DNA from: Pyropia yezoensis
Lineage: Eukaryota > Rhodophyta > Bangiophyceae > Bangiales > Bangiaceae
Length of the DNA stretch: 64,000 bases
Reading direction: 5' to 3'
Assembly (NCBI GenBank): GCA_009829735.1
Contig: CM020620.1
Coordinates: forward strand, 11,653,420-11,717,419
The notes under the pieces are model-generated. The model was not told the DNA's origin. It was given only the letters and a program-made list of their open reading frames with translations, and did not search any database. Shown piece after piece: positions 20,810 to 31,653 of the stretch. Within the stretch, counting starts at the first letter, position 1. Each line of letters starts with the position of its first letter. The translations under genes were made by a program, and so were the position numbers.

Positions 20810-21278
20810 TATGGCAGAAACCACATGCACACACGGCACCCAAGTTGGGGCGGTGTGCAAGGGCTGCCTCCCGTGTCGGCGGAACCGGAAGAAGTGCAAG
20901 TCGCACACACTCTGTCCCTGTTGTGGGGCAAACCCCCCACTGACAGACAAGAGGATGGTGTGTGGTCCAACAGTTTCTTGGTCGGGACGGGGACGCAGGG
21001 CCAAGCCCCGCTGTCCCTCCCCTTATCCCCCCAGGGTCCACTCAGAATCTCGCCACTCAGAATCTCCCACCCCAGCACCTGCCCACCGGGCCACACGAAA
21101 ATTCAAGACGATAAATGCAGAAAACCCTCAAATCCAAGTTGGATTTACTACTAAGCTAACTATCCCAAACTTAGGGAATATGGACCCAAATGCAGGGGGA
21201 GGAACGGATCAGGCTCGTGGCCTGCCGCCCCTTGCATGGCACGTGTTGCCCCCCTACCTGGGGGTCAATACTGCCACA
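20810..21278 (-). repeat. 3' LTR of element B
   Basis: 469 bp. Its outer end has decayed from TGTGGCA to TATGGCA (plus-strand reading); the inner end …ACTGCCACA is intact. Confidence 0.92.
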
Positions 21279-21293
21279 CTCCCCTCTCCTCAC
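21279..21293 (-). promoter_or_regulatory. Polypurine tract of element B
   Basis: CTCCCCTCTCCTCAC on the plus strand is the mirror of the tract in element A, next to the 3' LTR. The 365 bases from here to the aORF ATG at 21659 hold the same open, ATG-less leader as in A. Confidence 0.8.
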
Positions 21294-21658
21294 TTCCGAC
21301 CGACCCGGTCGGCCCTGTGAGGGGGTGCGTAAACGCACGTCTCGGCGTTGGGGGCGCGACTTGCTGTCCCCCATCGAGTACGTAACACGGATGTGGAGGC
21401 GGTCACGTTGACCGCCCCTCTCCTCAAGCTTGCCCACTCGGCAGCTTGCTCTCCTCAGTTCACACTTCACCATCACCACCACCTCCCCTTCACCTTCCAC
21501 TGGGCCGCCCCACGCTGGGGAGGCCACCCGTATACCCACGATCCGAGCCCCCCTCAACTCGAGGCGGGTCTCGTGCCGGTGTAGCGAGGGCGTCTCTCCC
21601 CAACTTGGGGAGAGCCACGGCGACCCCGGGAGTGGAGACGGACTCTCTCGACGAGCAT

Positions 21659-22202
21659 ATGGAGGACACCTCCTACGGTGCAGCACCCGCCGGGACTTCC
21701 GGCGGGGGCTCCGCGATCTCTCCGGGGGATGGGACTCCCGCGTCACCCGGCTTTGGGTTGACGGCGGGGTCTCCCCCGGAGGCGGGACAAGTTGTCCCGC
21801 GTGAGGCCTTAGGGCGGTGGTTTTACCCCGCTTGGCCTCTATATGAGGAGGGGTTGACTGTTCTTCGCTGTGGCCGACTTGGCGCAACGATGGGTCGGGT
21901 ATGGGACCGCCTACGGGAGAAGTATCCCCGTAGGGTCGGGTTCCCTGCCGGCTTGAGGACGGACCTGTTTGCCTTCCTGGACGATGAGGAGGTTGAGGAC
22001 GTTTAGCGTGCCAAGGCCATGGTGGACCGCGGGGAAACTATCCCGGGTCCCGGCGACTTGACGACCTTTACTTGGGACGCGGTGGCAACTCGCCCCCCGT
22101 ACCTTCACGAGGCCGATCCGCACACTCATCCCTTTGATGTGCGGATGGAGAAGGACTTCCGGCGAGGTCCCTACTTGGTGACCTCGGCTCAACTTGAGTT
22201 TC
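21659..22202 (+). pseudogene. aORF of element B, N-terminal part, cut by D1
   Basis: It starts at ATG 21659 (MEDTSYGAAP), as in element A, with the same TAG (22004-22006) before RAKAMVDRGE. The frame runs to …TSAQLEF, where D1 is inserted. It continues at 41511 as SQQSAASKEQYYPKK. The reading frame is open from a TTG at 21446 but has no ATG before 21659. Function unknown; see the entry for A. Confidence 0.8.
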
Positions 22203-22773
22203 TGTAGCATCCCTGGCCCCGACTTGGCGCCGACCCGGGACTACAACCAGAGGGCACCAGGTGCCAGAACACGCCCGCCGTGTGGTGATGGTTGGCGGCC
22301 GTGGCCCGTGCCCGGCACTGGGATGCGGTGGACTACGCTATCCACACGTGAGAGAGGGATTTCTGATGGGTTTTTGCATACTTGTGAGGGACTTGATTTG
22401 AGAGAATTTGAGTGTGAGATTAGTGAGTGGGAATAGAATTAGTAGTGATAGTGGCCCCCGACCTGACGAGGTTAGACTCGGGTCGGGGCCACTCGGGGTT
22501 ATGGGTGGACTACCTGGCCAACGGGCCGAGGCTCCCCCAGATGCACGTTAAGAGGGACAGCGAGGCGCCCTTGGCCCGCGCCCTCAGGAAAAAGACAACT
22601 GCGCGTTTGCTTTCCTCTTCCCCGTGTGCACTACCGTGCGTATCTGATTGCTCTGCGAGCAGGCACGTGAGGCAACAGGCATACCATTCTCGTAGTTCAC
22701 CTTTCTGTGTTACCTGTCCCTTTCCCCCGAGGGATATTGATACGTGTCTGTGAGGATCGAGTTTTATACCACA
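22203..22773 (+). repeat. 5' LTR of element D1
   Basis: TGTAGCATCCC at the start and TTTTATACCACA at the end. At 22450-22493 an arm AGTGGCCCCCGACC can pair with GGTCGGGGCCACT (13 pairs, one bulge), a strong hairpin present in all four family-D LTRs. On the antisense strand a TATAAAA lies about 6 bases inside the LTR's 3' end. Confidence 0.93.
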
Positions 22774-22777
22774 TATT

Positions 22778-22795
22778 TGGTGGAGCAGCAGGGGA
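22778..22795 (+). promoter_or_regulatory. Primer binding site of element D1
   Basis: TGGTGGAGCAGCAGGGGA, four bases after the LTR, identical to that of family A although the LTRs are unrelated. The 190 bases from here to gag carry no gene. Confidence 0.85.
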
Positions 22796-22985
22796 TGATT
22801 GGAGTGTTTGAGAAGAGACATTTGGGAGCAGCGGTTGGGTTGTTCCTGTTCTGTCTTTTTCTGTGGTTTGGGAATTATTTGCACGCGTTCACGGGAATCC
22901 CATTCCTGGCTCTCCAACCCCTCTCTTGTGGTCTGGCGATCTTTGGACACGCAGGCAACTGGACTGTGGCTGTCAAGAGACCAAC

Positions 22986-24746
22986 ATGGCTACCCTCCCT
23001 GGCACGACGGTGCCCGAAGGGGTAGATCCCGCGTCCCTTGACGCATCCCTGGTCACCGCGGGGGACGGTGCCCAACCCGGCGTTCTCCCTACGGGTGAAG
23101 CAGACCTGGGTGTGACATCCGGTAGCGGACTGGAGTCCACAGGCGGCCAAGCACCACCTGCTCCCGTTCCTCCGGCTGTTCCTCCTGTGGGAGCCACCCC
23201 GGGGTCAACGGCGTTTGAGTCCGCTCGCAGCAGACGTCTCCCTCCTGTCGGTTCTACTCCTCAACCTCCAGGGATAGCCCCTGAGGTGTTTACTCCTGGA
23301 CCCACACATGGCGGCTGGGTGTATACACCTCTTCCTGTGGGCACTAGCGACGCCAGAGGCACCGTTGTGACTGGTTCTACGGGTCTCCCTGAGACCTCGA
23401 CTCCTGGGACCGGCCAAGCTTTTCCTCCCCTTGCATCCTATGGGGCGGGGAGCCCCAAGACCGGTAACCGGAGCAGCCGAAGGCGTCGGCGTCATCGCCG
23501 TCGCTCTAGCACCAGCGAGACCAGTTCCTCCAGCTCTGAGGAGGGATAAGATTGGGATGCATCTCCCGGTCCCACCCGGCGCAGGCTAGTCGAGTTTGAC
23601 TTCCCTGCCCACCAAGTGGGAGATGCCACCCTGAACAAGGTCACGTATTGGGGTAACTACCGGCTGGAGAACCAAGACCAAGGTTACACCCGGAAGATGG
23701 CCAAGAAGATGGCGTCCCTGAACCGGCGAATGCAGCCGAGCTTCGGGGGACATCCTAAGTTTTCCGGGAAGAGACCGGCGCTTATCTTTGGCTTCCTGCG
23801 CCGGTTTGTCAAGGCATGCAATGACAACGATGTGTCCGAGGGCAAGGCTCTCTACCTCCTGGTTAACTTCATGACCGGAGAAGCGGAACAGCGGTTTGCA
23901 CAGGTTCTACCAGACTCTGCCGGACACATTGTCGGACGTACCGTCGCGAGTTATCCGGAGGCGGTCAACTGGCTCCTGTCCAACTACGCTGACGCGGACT
24001 CCCTGCGTAAGGCACTCGGCAGGCTGAACCGGGCAACCATGGAAAGACAAGAGACTCCAGAGGCGTTCGCCCGTCGTGTCCGGGAGATGAGCGATTCTTG
24101 TGGCAACGTTTACCCTGAGGACAGGCTCAAGATGATCTTCTCGGAAGGGCTTCCTGAATATCTTCAAGTGGATGCGGAGAACTACAACCAGGAGCATAAA
24201 GAACATACCTTCCAGCAGTTGATGGCCTACACCCAGGGCAAGTACCGGCAAGCCAAGGCCCTCCCAGCTCCCATGGTATCAACTCCCAAGCCGTTGTCGC
24301 GATTTCGTCCCGGACCCGACAAGCATAAGGGAGGTGATAGCCCTGTACCGGTACTCGCAGTTTGCGAGGCCTCACCCATGGGGTCAGGGGACAAGTGGGG
24401 CGGCTTCGTTTCTAAGGAACAACCATCCCTGGTCGCCCCCAGGCAAGTCAAGAACCAGCGGTTCCGGTCTTGTTGGCTGTGCCAGAAGGAGGATCACATG
24501 TCCTACCAGTGCCCGACCATTCCCAAGGACCTCCAGGAGAAACTCAAGCGTCAAGGACTGGTATTTGCAAAGGCGGTCAACTGGGCTGACCGGCGGGCAC
24601 CCTCCAAGATGGACAAGGCACAGGTACATGCAATCCGAGTGGCAACCTTACAGAGCATCACGGAGGCCTTGGCAAGGGAAGCTCCTACGGACTTCGACCT
24701 GGAGACCGAAATCTCTTAGGGCTCCTCGGACCCGGGAAACGAGTAG
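22986..24746 (+). pseudogene. gag: Gag of element D1, two nonsense codons
   Basis: It starts at ATG 22986 (MATLPGTTVPEG) and has 587 codons, the same length as the intact copy in D2. The first 190 residues are Pro/Ser/Gly-rich and end in an Arg- and Ser-rich patch. The capsid-like part follows (GNYRLENQDQGY to about residue 420), with a zinc knuckle CWLCQKEDHMSYQC at about 495-508. TAA at 23547-23549 replaces a Tyr codon of D2 and TAG at 24717-24719 replaces a Lys codon. The frame ends GGGAAAC-GAG-TAG. Gag from this copy would be truncated after about 187 residues. Confidence 0.9.
24734..24746 (+). promoter_or_regulatory. Predicted -1 frameshift site of element D1
   Basis: GGGAAAC (24734-24740) lies in the gag frame two codons before TAG 24744-24746. 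The -1 frame continues open into pol and has no ATG before the protease, so pol should be made only as a Gag-Pol fusion. No stem as clear as that of family A was seen directly downstream. Confidence 0.68.
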
Positions 24747-27700
24747 GGCAGGCGCTCTCCCCAAGTGTCTTTCCGAACCTCCAACGGCAGGGTACTTCTA
24801 CCTGTTCTCCCCTGGCGTGCCGGGAGAAAGGGCGGCGGTTACCTGCTCAACCGGTAGCCGCCTGGACACCCTGTGTGTTCAAGGGGACATTGCTCGTCCT
24901 GCGTAAGGAAAACCTCAAGATTAATGCTCGTATGCGTGTGGGGGATAGCCTCCCCCAAGCTGTTACGCCGGTGGTTGACACGGGAGCCGGACCAAGCGTC
25001 ATCACTGAGAACCTGTTACCTCCGGGCTGGCGTCGACATGCCAGGAGAGCGCCTACCCGGACCCATATCGTCGACGCTTCGGGTCAAACCCTACGACCGC
25101 TTGGCCGTCTTCCTGTCGCCATCTATGTCAACAATGAACCAATGCTTTTTCCCTTTCTAGTAGTCATGACCCTATCAGTCCCCCTCATCCTAGGCTGGGA
25201 CTTCCAGAAGCAGCATGTCAAGAGCATCCTACCCGGAGAAGGGAAGGTCCAGTTCAACCATGGGTTTGTGTCACCGGTATTGGAACATCTGGATGCCAAG
25301 GTTCGTGTAGCCAAGAGCAAGAGGGGACGCATCCCACCCTCTACCTTGACTCTCTTCAAACCGGTGCTCCTACCTCCTCGCTCGGAGACCAAGGCTCAAG
25401 TAACGACCCGGATTGCAGGTCAATGCCTGGTCTACGGACGTAAGGAATTTCTGGCGAAACATCGGTTATACTTGGCCCACGGACATCACAAGAAGGTAGA
25501 AAGGCACACCCCGTTCTCGGTGCTAATCGTCAACGTGAGCCGGAAGCCAATAACCCTCGCCAAGGGCACCCGAGTTGGTACAGCAGAGCCTTACCGGGGA
25601 TCCGCCCGTGCTATGAGCAAGGAAGACCTCCTGAACCTGCAACAAGAACTGGCATCCAACTTGACGGCCTTAGACGTACCTCCGAAGCAAGAGCAGGCTG
25701 GCAGCACTACTCCGAAACCCGAACGAGCACCACCCGGGATGCCGAAGGTCAAGCAAGAAAATGTCCCTCCCGACTTGAAGGAGGCACTGGAGAAGCTTCT
25801 CCAGGAATATCGGCACCTGTGGTCGGGAGAGCTGGGCAAGATGGACGCCACTCTACACCGGATTCAACTCAAGCCGGAAGGTAAGCCAGTGCACATGCAA
25901 CCATATCGGGCCGAACCTCATCGCCGGGATGAGATTGAGAAGCAGGTTAACAAGATGCTCAAGATGGATGTTATCCAGCCGTCTGATGGCGAGTGGGCTT
26001 TCCCGGTGGTGGTCGTCCCGAAAACCGGCGGTCACTTCCGTTTCTGCGTTGACTACCGGCGCCTGAACGAGATGACAGTCAAGGACGTATACCCGATACC
26101 CCGGATGGATGATTGCCTCGACTTTCTTGGTGATGCCACCCTCTTCTCGACGCTGGATTGTAATGCCGGTTACTGGCAGATCCCTCTGGCTGACGAGGAC
26201 AAGGACAAGACCACCTTCACGTGCCACCTGGGACTATTCCGGTGCAAGCGTCTTCCTTTTGGTCTCACCAATGCTCCGGCGAACTTCCAAAGAGCCATCG
26301 ACATCATCCTGTCCGGGCTAAGGTGGAGAACATGTTTGGTCTACCTGGACGACATTATCGTTTTCTCCAAGACCCCAGCGGAACATCTGGAGCACCTTCG
26401 GGAGGTCCTGGCCCTCCTGTCCAAGGCTGGAGTTACCCTCAAGGCCGAGAAGTGCCACCTGTTTGAGACTGAGGTGGAGTATCTGGGGCATATGCTGAGT
26501 CCGGGGGAGGTCCGAGTCAATGAGAAGAACATCAAGGCCCTCCGGCATGCACGGCAACCCAAAACCCAGACGGAACTCAAGAGCTTCCTGGGTATGTGCA
26601 ACGTCTACCGCCGGTTCGTACTGGACTATGCTCTGATTGCCCGGCCACTGACCAAGCTGACCAGCAAGAAGCCTCCCGCACAACTCCCGGTGTTCGACGA
26701 GAAGCAGACCGCGGCCTTCGAAGAGCTCAAGAAGCGCCTGACCACCACTCCAGTACCGGCGTTACCCAAGCGGGAGGGCCAGTTTGTTCTGGAGACGGAT
26801 GCCTGTGGCGTCCAGGTGGGGTGCTCACTACTCCAGCAGCAACCTGATGGGCACTTTCTCCCGATAGGCTACTACAGTCGCGTCTTGACTCCAGCTGAGA
26901 AGAACTATTCCACGACCGAGCGCGAGTGCTTGGCAGTCGTCTGGGCTTGCTTCCTGTTACGGCCATATCTTGAAGGACAAGAGTTCCTCATCCGGACGGA
27001 CCACGCCAGCCTAAGGTGGCTGCTATGTATGGACAGCAGTCAAGGAAGGGTCGCCCGGTGGCGCCTACGCCTTTCGGAGTTCAAGTACAAGGTGTGCACC
27101 AGAGCAGGGAGGGAGCACCACTGCGCCGACACCATGTCCCGGCTGGAGACTCCTGCAGCCGATACCGGTCCTGTCCCGGAGGAAATACCTTGCTTCATCC
27201 TCCCGAATGTCGGACGTGGCTGGCACGCCCCCCTGTACGAGACACCTGACGCTCATCAACCGGTGACCATTCACCGGATGCTGGAGGCACAACTGACGGA
27301 CCCTCAATGCTTGGAGCTTCGCCACCAAATGGACCTGAACCGGAACAGTCGTTTCTCCGAGTCTACGGACGGACTCCTATTACGGGTGTCACCCTTCGAT
27401 GAAGCCACTCAAGTCTACGTACCCCGGGGCCTACGAGCTGACATCCAACGCCTGGAGCACTCGTCTCCCCAGGTCGGAAATCCTGGTATCAATCGGATGT
27501 ATGCTTCCATGAGACGACACTATTACTGGGAAACCATGGCCAGTGACGTCCATAAGTACCTGGAGGCTTGTGTTTCGTGTGCAAGGAACCGGTTGTCCCA
27601 GAGGAAGAAGACTTCTAAGCTACGCCTATTCCCGGCGGCAGAGCCTTTTGCAAGCTTAAGCATGGACATCCTGGGGCCCCTACCTGAAACATCCAGTGGC

Positions 27701-28834
27701 AACATATACCTGCTCATCATGTGTGACCGGTTCTCCAAGTTCACTCGAGCAATCCCGCTGAGGACCATCACGGCTCTGGATGTCACGTCAGCCTTCTGCG
27801 AGTACTGCATAGCTGCCTATGGCCCTCCAGACTCCGTCTTAACCGACAACGGTCCCCAGTTTGCATCCCTGTTCTTCCAAGGAGTCTGTGACCTGATGGG
27901 CATCAAGAACTTGTACACCACGACGTACCACCCTCAAACGAACGGCCAGGTGGAACGATTCAACCGGACCCTAGTGGACATGCTACGGCACTACGTGGAG
28001 GAGCACCAAGAAGACTGGGACGAGCTCCTGGCTGTCCTCACTCTAGCCTACAACTCCCGAGTTCACCGGACAACGGGGGTCGCTCCACTCGACTTTGTCA
28101 CCCCAAGGCGGCTGACCAACTTCTCCCTGGAAAGAATACCAGACGGTCTCCAGCCTGCACTGAAGTCAGGTCCCAAGGCAAAGGATGAGTTCCTGGAACA
28201 ACTGAAGCTCCTGCTCCCAAGAGTCAAGGAGTCAATCTCGAAGACCCAGGAGCGATACAAGCGGGGCTATGACAAGGGCGTTCGGGAAAAGAACAAGGAA
28301 CTGGGTGGTGGCGACTGGGTTTTTGTGGACAACCATAGCAAGACCCGGGGGAAGCTGGACTCGAAGACGGATGGACCTTATGAGATCCTGAATACGGACG
28401 GTTGGACCTTTCTTCTAGACGTGGATGGCTCCCCGTACCGCGTGAGCAGCGACCATGTCACCCGAGCCCCACCGCCAAGCCAACGGGACTTGACCCGGCG
28501 CAAGCGGGCCGCAGTACCCTGGCTATCCCAAGAAGAAGGTCGGGAATATGTCTACGTCAAGTTTGTGGACCATGCCTGGAGAGACGGACGCCTGTACCTG
28601 CGAGTACGCTGGTTCGGTTTTAACCCGGCAGATGATACCTGGGAAGCCTCAAACAGGCCACCCATCGCGGATGTCTGTGCCTACACGCGACGGAACGGGA
28701 TAGAGGGCACTCCAGTGGCCAGAGCCGGCAAGATTCTGGAGTCGGACTCGGAGAAGGACCAAGAGGATGGGGCCAACCAAGACCCTCGGGACGAGCCGAG
28801 TTCATCCGCAACGGATGCGGAACAAGAGGATTGA
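24740..28834 (+). CDS. pol: Pol polyprotein of element D1, open throughout
   Basis: This long frame has no internal stop. Numbering from the GTG codon at 24875 (a landmark, not the likely start), the protease motif VVDTGAGPS is at about 28-36. Reverse transcriptase has VDYRRLN (about 388) and YLDD (490). RNase H has ETDACG, TERECLAVVWA and RTDHASLRW. The HHCC finger (LEHSSPQVGNPGINR…CVSCARN) has one conserved histidine position reading GN where D2 has GH. The integrase core has D931, D991 and E1027 (D-x59-D-x35-E), and the C-terminus is a chromodomain-like domain (about 1224-1285, WFGFNPADDTWE). Reverse transcriptase reads NAPANFQRA where D2 and other families read NAPATFQRA. It stops 145 bases before the end of the convergent aORF. 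Confidence 0.95.
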   Translation, partial: RVGQALSPSVFPNLQRQGTSTCSPLACREKGRRLPAQPVAAWTPCVFKGTLLVLRKENLKINARMRVGDSLPQAVTPVVDTGAGPSVITENLLPPGWRRHARRAPTRTHIVDASGQTLRPLGRLPVAIYVNNEPMLFPFLVVMTLSVPLILGWDFQKQHVKSILPGEGKVQFNHGFVSPVLEHLDAKVRVAKSKRGRIPPSTLTLFKPVLLPPRSETKAQVTTRIAGQCLVYGRKEFLAKHRLYLAHGHHKKVERHTPFSVLIVNVSRKPITLAKGTRVGTAEPYRGSARAMSKEDLLNLQQELASNLTALDVPPKQEQAGSTTPKPERAPPGMPKVKQENVPPDLKEALEKLLQEYRHLWSGELGKMDATLHRIQLKPEGKPVHMQPYRAEPHRRDEIEKQVNKMLKMDVIQPSDGEWAFPVVVVPKTGGHFRFCVDYRRLNEMTVKDVYPIPRMDDCLDFLGDATLFSTLDCNAGYWQIPLADEDKDKTTFTCHLGLFRCKRLPFGLTNAPANFQRAIDIILSGLRWRTCLVYLDDIIVFSKTPAEHLEHLREVLALLSKAGVTLKAEKCHLFETEVEYLGHMLSPGEVRVNEKNIKALRHARQPKTQTELKSFLGMCNVYRRFVLDYALIARPLTKLTSKKPPAQLPVFDEKQTAAFEELKKRLTTTPVPALPKREGQFVLETDACGVQVGCSLLQQQPDGHFLPIGYYSRVLTPAEKNYSTTERECLAVVWACFLLRPYLEGQEFLIRTDHASLRWLLCMDSSQGRVARWRLRLSEFKYKVCTRAGREHHCADTMSRLETPAADTGPVPEEIPCFILPNVGRGWHAPLYETPDAHQPVTIHRMLEAQLTDPQCLELRHQMDLNRNSRFSESTDGLLLRVSPFDEATQVYVPRGLRADIQRLEHSSPQVGNPGINRMYASMRRHYYWETMASDVHKYLEACVSCARNRLSQRKKTSKLRLFPAAEPFASLSMDILGPLPETSSGNIYLLIMCDRFSKFTRAIPLRTITALDVTSAFCEYCIAAYGPPDSVLTDNGPQFASLFFQGVCDLMGIKNLYTTTYHPQTNGQVERFNRTLVDMLRHYVEEHQEDWDELLAVLTLAYNSRVHRTTGVAPLDFVTPRRLTNFSLERIPDGLQPALKSGPKAKDEFLEQLKLLLPRVKESISKTQERYKRGYDKGVREKNKELGGGDWVFVDNHSKTRGKLDSKTDGPYEILNTDGWTFLLDVDGSPYRVSSDHVTRAPPPSQRDLTRRKRAAVPWLSQEEGREYVYVKFVDHAWRDGRLYLRVRWFGFNPADDTWEASNRPPIADVCAYTRRNGIEGTPVARAGKILESDSEKDQEDGANQDPRDEPSSSATDAEQED

Positions 28835-28979
28835 GAAGAAGGGAACGGGTATATCAAGGAGAACACGCAATACAAGCATGGAACAATCAAGGAAAACAAG
28901 CACCCGCTCGGGCAACCCTTCTCTCCGCCTCTTCCCTCCTCGCTTCTCCCAAGACCCTCACCCTCCTTGCCTCCAACTA

Positions 28980-30893
28980 CTACTCCCGGCGCGGACGCTG
29001 AGTCGCGGGAGTGTCCTCCTGCGCTGCCTTCGCGGCACGACGAGAACCGGAGGAAGACGGGATGACGTAGTGCGGTGGACGCGGTGCATCCCGGTATGAC
29101 GCCATCGGAGTAGTACCGGTAGTTGCCGGGGGCTCCCGCTCATCCAGATATGCCCGTCGGCGCCCCTGGAAGCCAGTGAAGGTTTCTGACCACTGCTGGG
29201 CCAAGCCATGCCGCGTCAAGGTCGCCAGGAGTTCGCCAACCACCGGGCTGTTCGACATCTGGCCGCTGTCCGCGCAAGCAAATACCCGGTCAACCACGTT
29301 GTTCACGACGCTGGCGTAAGTGCCCAGCACCAGGGAAGACCCGACGCCCTCAACTTGCACCGGAAGACGACCCAGCTGGTCTTCAATCATACCGACATCG
29401 TACTGGTCGCATGTCGGACCACCTTGGATCAGGTACCAGTCAGGCACCCGGAAGCGGGTAAGGCGCAGAGTCGGCGCCGGAATTTCGAACCGCCCCGAGG
29501 ATGACACCACCGGACGGTCCACAACGGCCCCCGAAACCGGAGTACCCAACTCCAGCGGAGGCACAGCGCCGCCGGCGTTGGAAGAAGGCGTCCGAGGCGG
29601 AGCGGCCAGAGTGGTAGGCGACCGCACGGTCACCCCCAGACTCGCCGCAGACAGGCGCGGTGCCGGAGGAGCTTGAAGTACCGGCACAGCCGGAACAGGG
29701 CGTGAACGCGCCGGCGACGGTTCAGGTGAGGCCACCGGGGCGACAGGTGCAACAGGAGGAAGCGGAGCCGCCGCAGACGCCTGACCGACCGCCGCGGCCC
29801 ATCCCGACTCCTGCACCGGCGGCCCAACTGGCAGAAGATCAAGGGCGGCCGGGGCAGGAAAGCTACCTAGCTGCGGCCACGCCGGAAGCAGCGTCGCCAG
29901 CTGCACCTTGGCCGGAGAAGACTGATAGACCACCTGCGCCCAACCGAAGCCATCCCGACGCGGGCGGTTCTGGTCGGCAATCGCGTTCAAGAAGTTCCGG
30001 TCATGCACCGGCACCAGACGCCGGAAGTCAATCATCGCCTGGAACAGCCCCTTGTACTCTTCGTCCTGGCTGCACAGGAAGTCGACGGTCATCTTGTCGA
30101 CAATCCAGACCATCAGGAGGTCGGGGAGAAACCAAAGCCGGTTGGACACCAAGACCTCGTGAAGCCAGTGGTTGGCCGCCAAGACTGTCATCTCGGACGT
30201 GTACATCATGTACGGGATCGAGTGGAAGAAGCCCTTGATCGACGCCTGAGTCAAGGCGTCCAAGAAGTACCAGGTGAAGGGGATGCTGGAAGGAGCAAAC
30301 CCGACCGGGATCTCGACTTCCTGCTGCTGCGGGATGACCTTGGGGTAGTACGCCGCCCGGTTAGCCTTATCCAGCTTCCAGAACTCCTGATGGTTGCAGC
30401 TCACGAGGAAGTCACGCTGACGGCCGCGTCGCTCGCCTTGCTCCCGTGCCGGTGACAACTTGGAGTACTTCCGGGTCAGGAAAGGCGGTTCCAGAGCGAC
30501 CATGCTCGGACGGGGGCCGCAGTTCAGGCTCCCCGACCCCTTGAGCGCCTCGTCCCAGACCTTGAGCGCCCGGTGGACGTACCCTTCCTCCTCCGGCCAC
30601 CGGAGAACGGACGCGGACACGCGACGCTCGGTCAAGGGTAGATCCAGCACCAGCGCGAAGGGGAGATCCTCCAGACGAGCAACCCAAGAGAAACCCGAGA
30701 AGCTCTGGGAGCGGTCTTGTGCCAGGCGCATCTGGTCCGCCGTGTGAAGACGAGCCTTGTCCATCTCGGTCAGGACCCCGCGCTGGAGTTCCTTGCGCCA
30801 GAGGTCCAAGCAATCCTGCTGTCACTGGGCCGCGCCGGCGTTGCCGACCACCGTGGAGTAGCGCCGGCCCGCCAGAGGGTCCTGCCCAAGAAG
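28980..30893 (-). pseudogene. aORF of element D1, main part, cut by D2
   Basis: This is the antisense third ORF of family D. Its N-terminal piece is at 40755-40547 on the far side of D2. The two pieces, minus one AGAAG copy, total 2,118 bases, exactly the length of the D2 copy. TGA at 30822-30824 replaces a Cys codon of D2. The core contains VEIPVGFAPSS, ANHWLHEVLVSNRLWFLPDLL and a helical FQAMIDFRRLVPVHDRNF. A Pro/Ala-rich linker follows, then a folded-looking end (DQYDVGMIEDQLGRLPVQVEG … LLATLTRHGLAQQW). The layout is that of the family-A aORF at low similarity. Function unknown. Confidence 0.78.
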
Positions 30894-31466
30894 TGTGGTA
30901 TAAAACTCGATCCTCTCAGACACGTGTCAATATCCCTCGGGGGAAAGGGACAGGTAACGCAGAAAGGGGAACTACGAGAATGGTATGCCTGTTGCCTCAC
31001 GTGCCTGCTTGCAGGGCAAACAGATACGCACGGTAGTGCACACGGGGAAGAGGAAAGCAAACGCGCAGTTGTCTTTTTTCCTGAGGGCGCGGGCCGAGGG
31101 CGCCTCGCTGTCCCTCTTAACGCGCATCTGGGGGAACCCCGGCACGTTGGCCCGGTAGCCCCCCCCATAACCCCGAGTGGCCCCGACCCGAGTCTAACCT
31201 CGTCAGGTCGGGGGCCACTATCACTACTAATTCTATTCCCACTCACTAATCTCACACTCAAATTCTCTCAAATCAAGTCCCTCACAAATATGCAAAAACA
31301 CATCAGAAATCCCTCTCTCGCGTGTGGATAGCGTAGTCCACCGCATCCCAGTGCCGGGCACGGGCCACGGCCGCCAACCATCGCCACACGGCGGGCGTGT
31401 TCTGGCACCTGGTGCCCTCTGGTTGCAGTCCCGGGTCGGCGCCAAGTCGGGGCCAGGGATGCTACA
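30894..31466 (-). repeat. 3' LTR of element D2
   Basis: It reads TGTGGTATAAAAC … GGGATGCTACA on the plus strand. The TATAAAA (30899-30905) points rightwards, toward the plus-strand aORF that begins at 31654, and could serve an antisense transcript. Confidence 0.93.
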
Positions 31467-31481
31467 TAGCTCCCTCCCTAG
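31467..31481 (-). promoter_or_regulatory. Polypurine tract of element D2
   Basis: TAGCTCCCTCCCTAG on the plus strand is the complement of the purine run that touches the 3' LTR in the sense direction. Confidence 0.75.
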
Positions 31482-31653
31482 TCCGGCACGTCCTCGGGCC
31501 GAACCAGGTGCCACCGTGCACAGCCTCGAGCACGTCCACACCGGTGCCGAGGTCGAGCGTCTTCACCCCGGTCACGATCACCTGCCCCGATTCTGCCCCC
31601 CCCCCCCCCCCCTCCTTCACCTTGGCCCTCTCGTTCCCCGGAGTCTGGACGGG

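Noticed and set aside
24734-24810. A frameshift-stimulating stem directly after the family-D heptamer
   Set aside because: Only weak pairings (GGG with CCCC, and CAGG with CCTG further on) were found, so only the heptamer is claimed.
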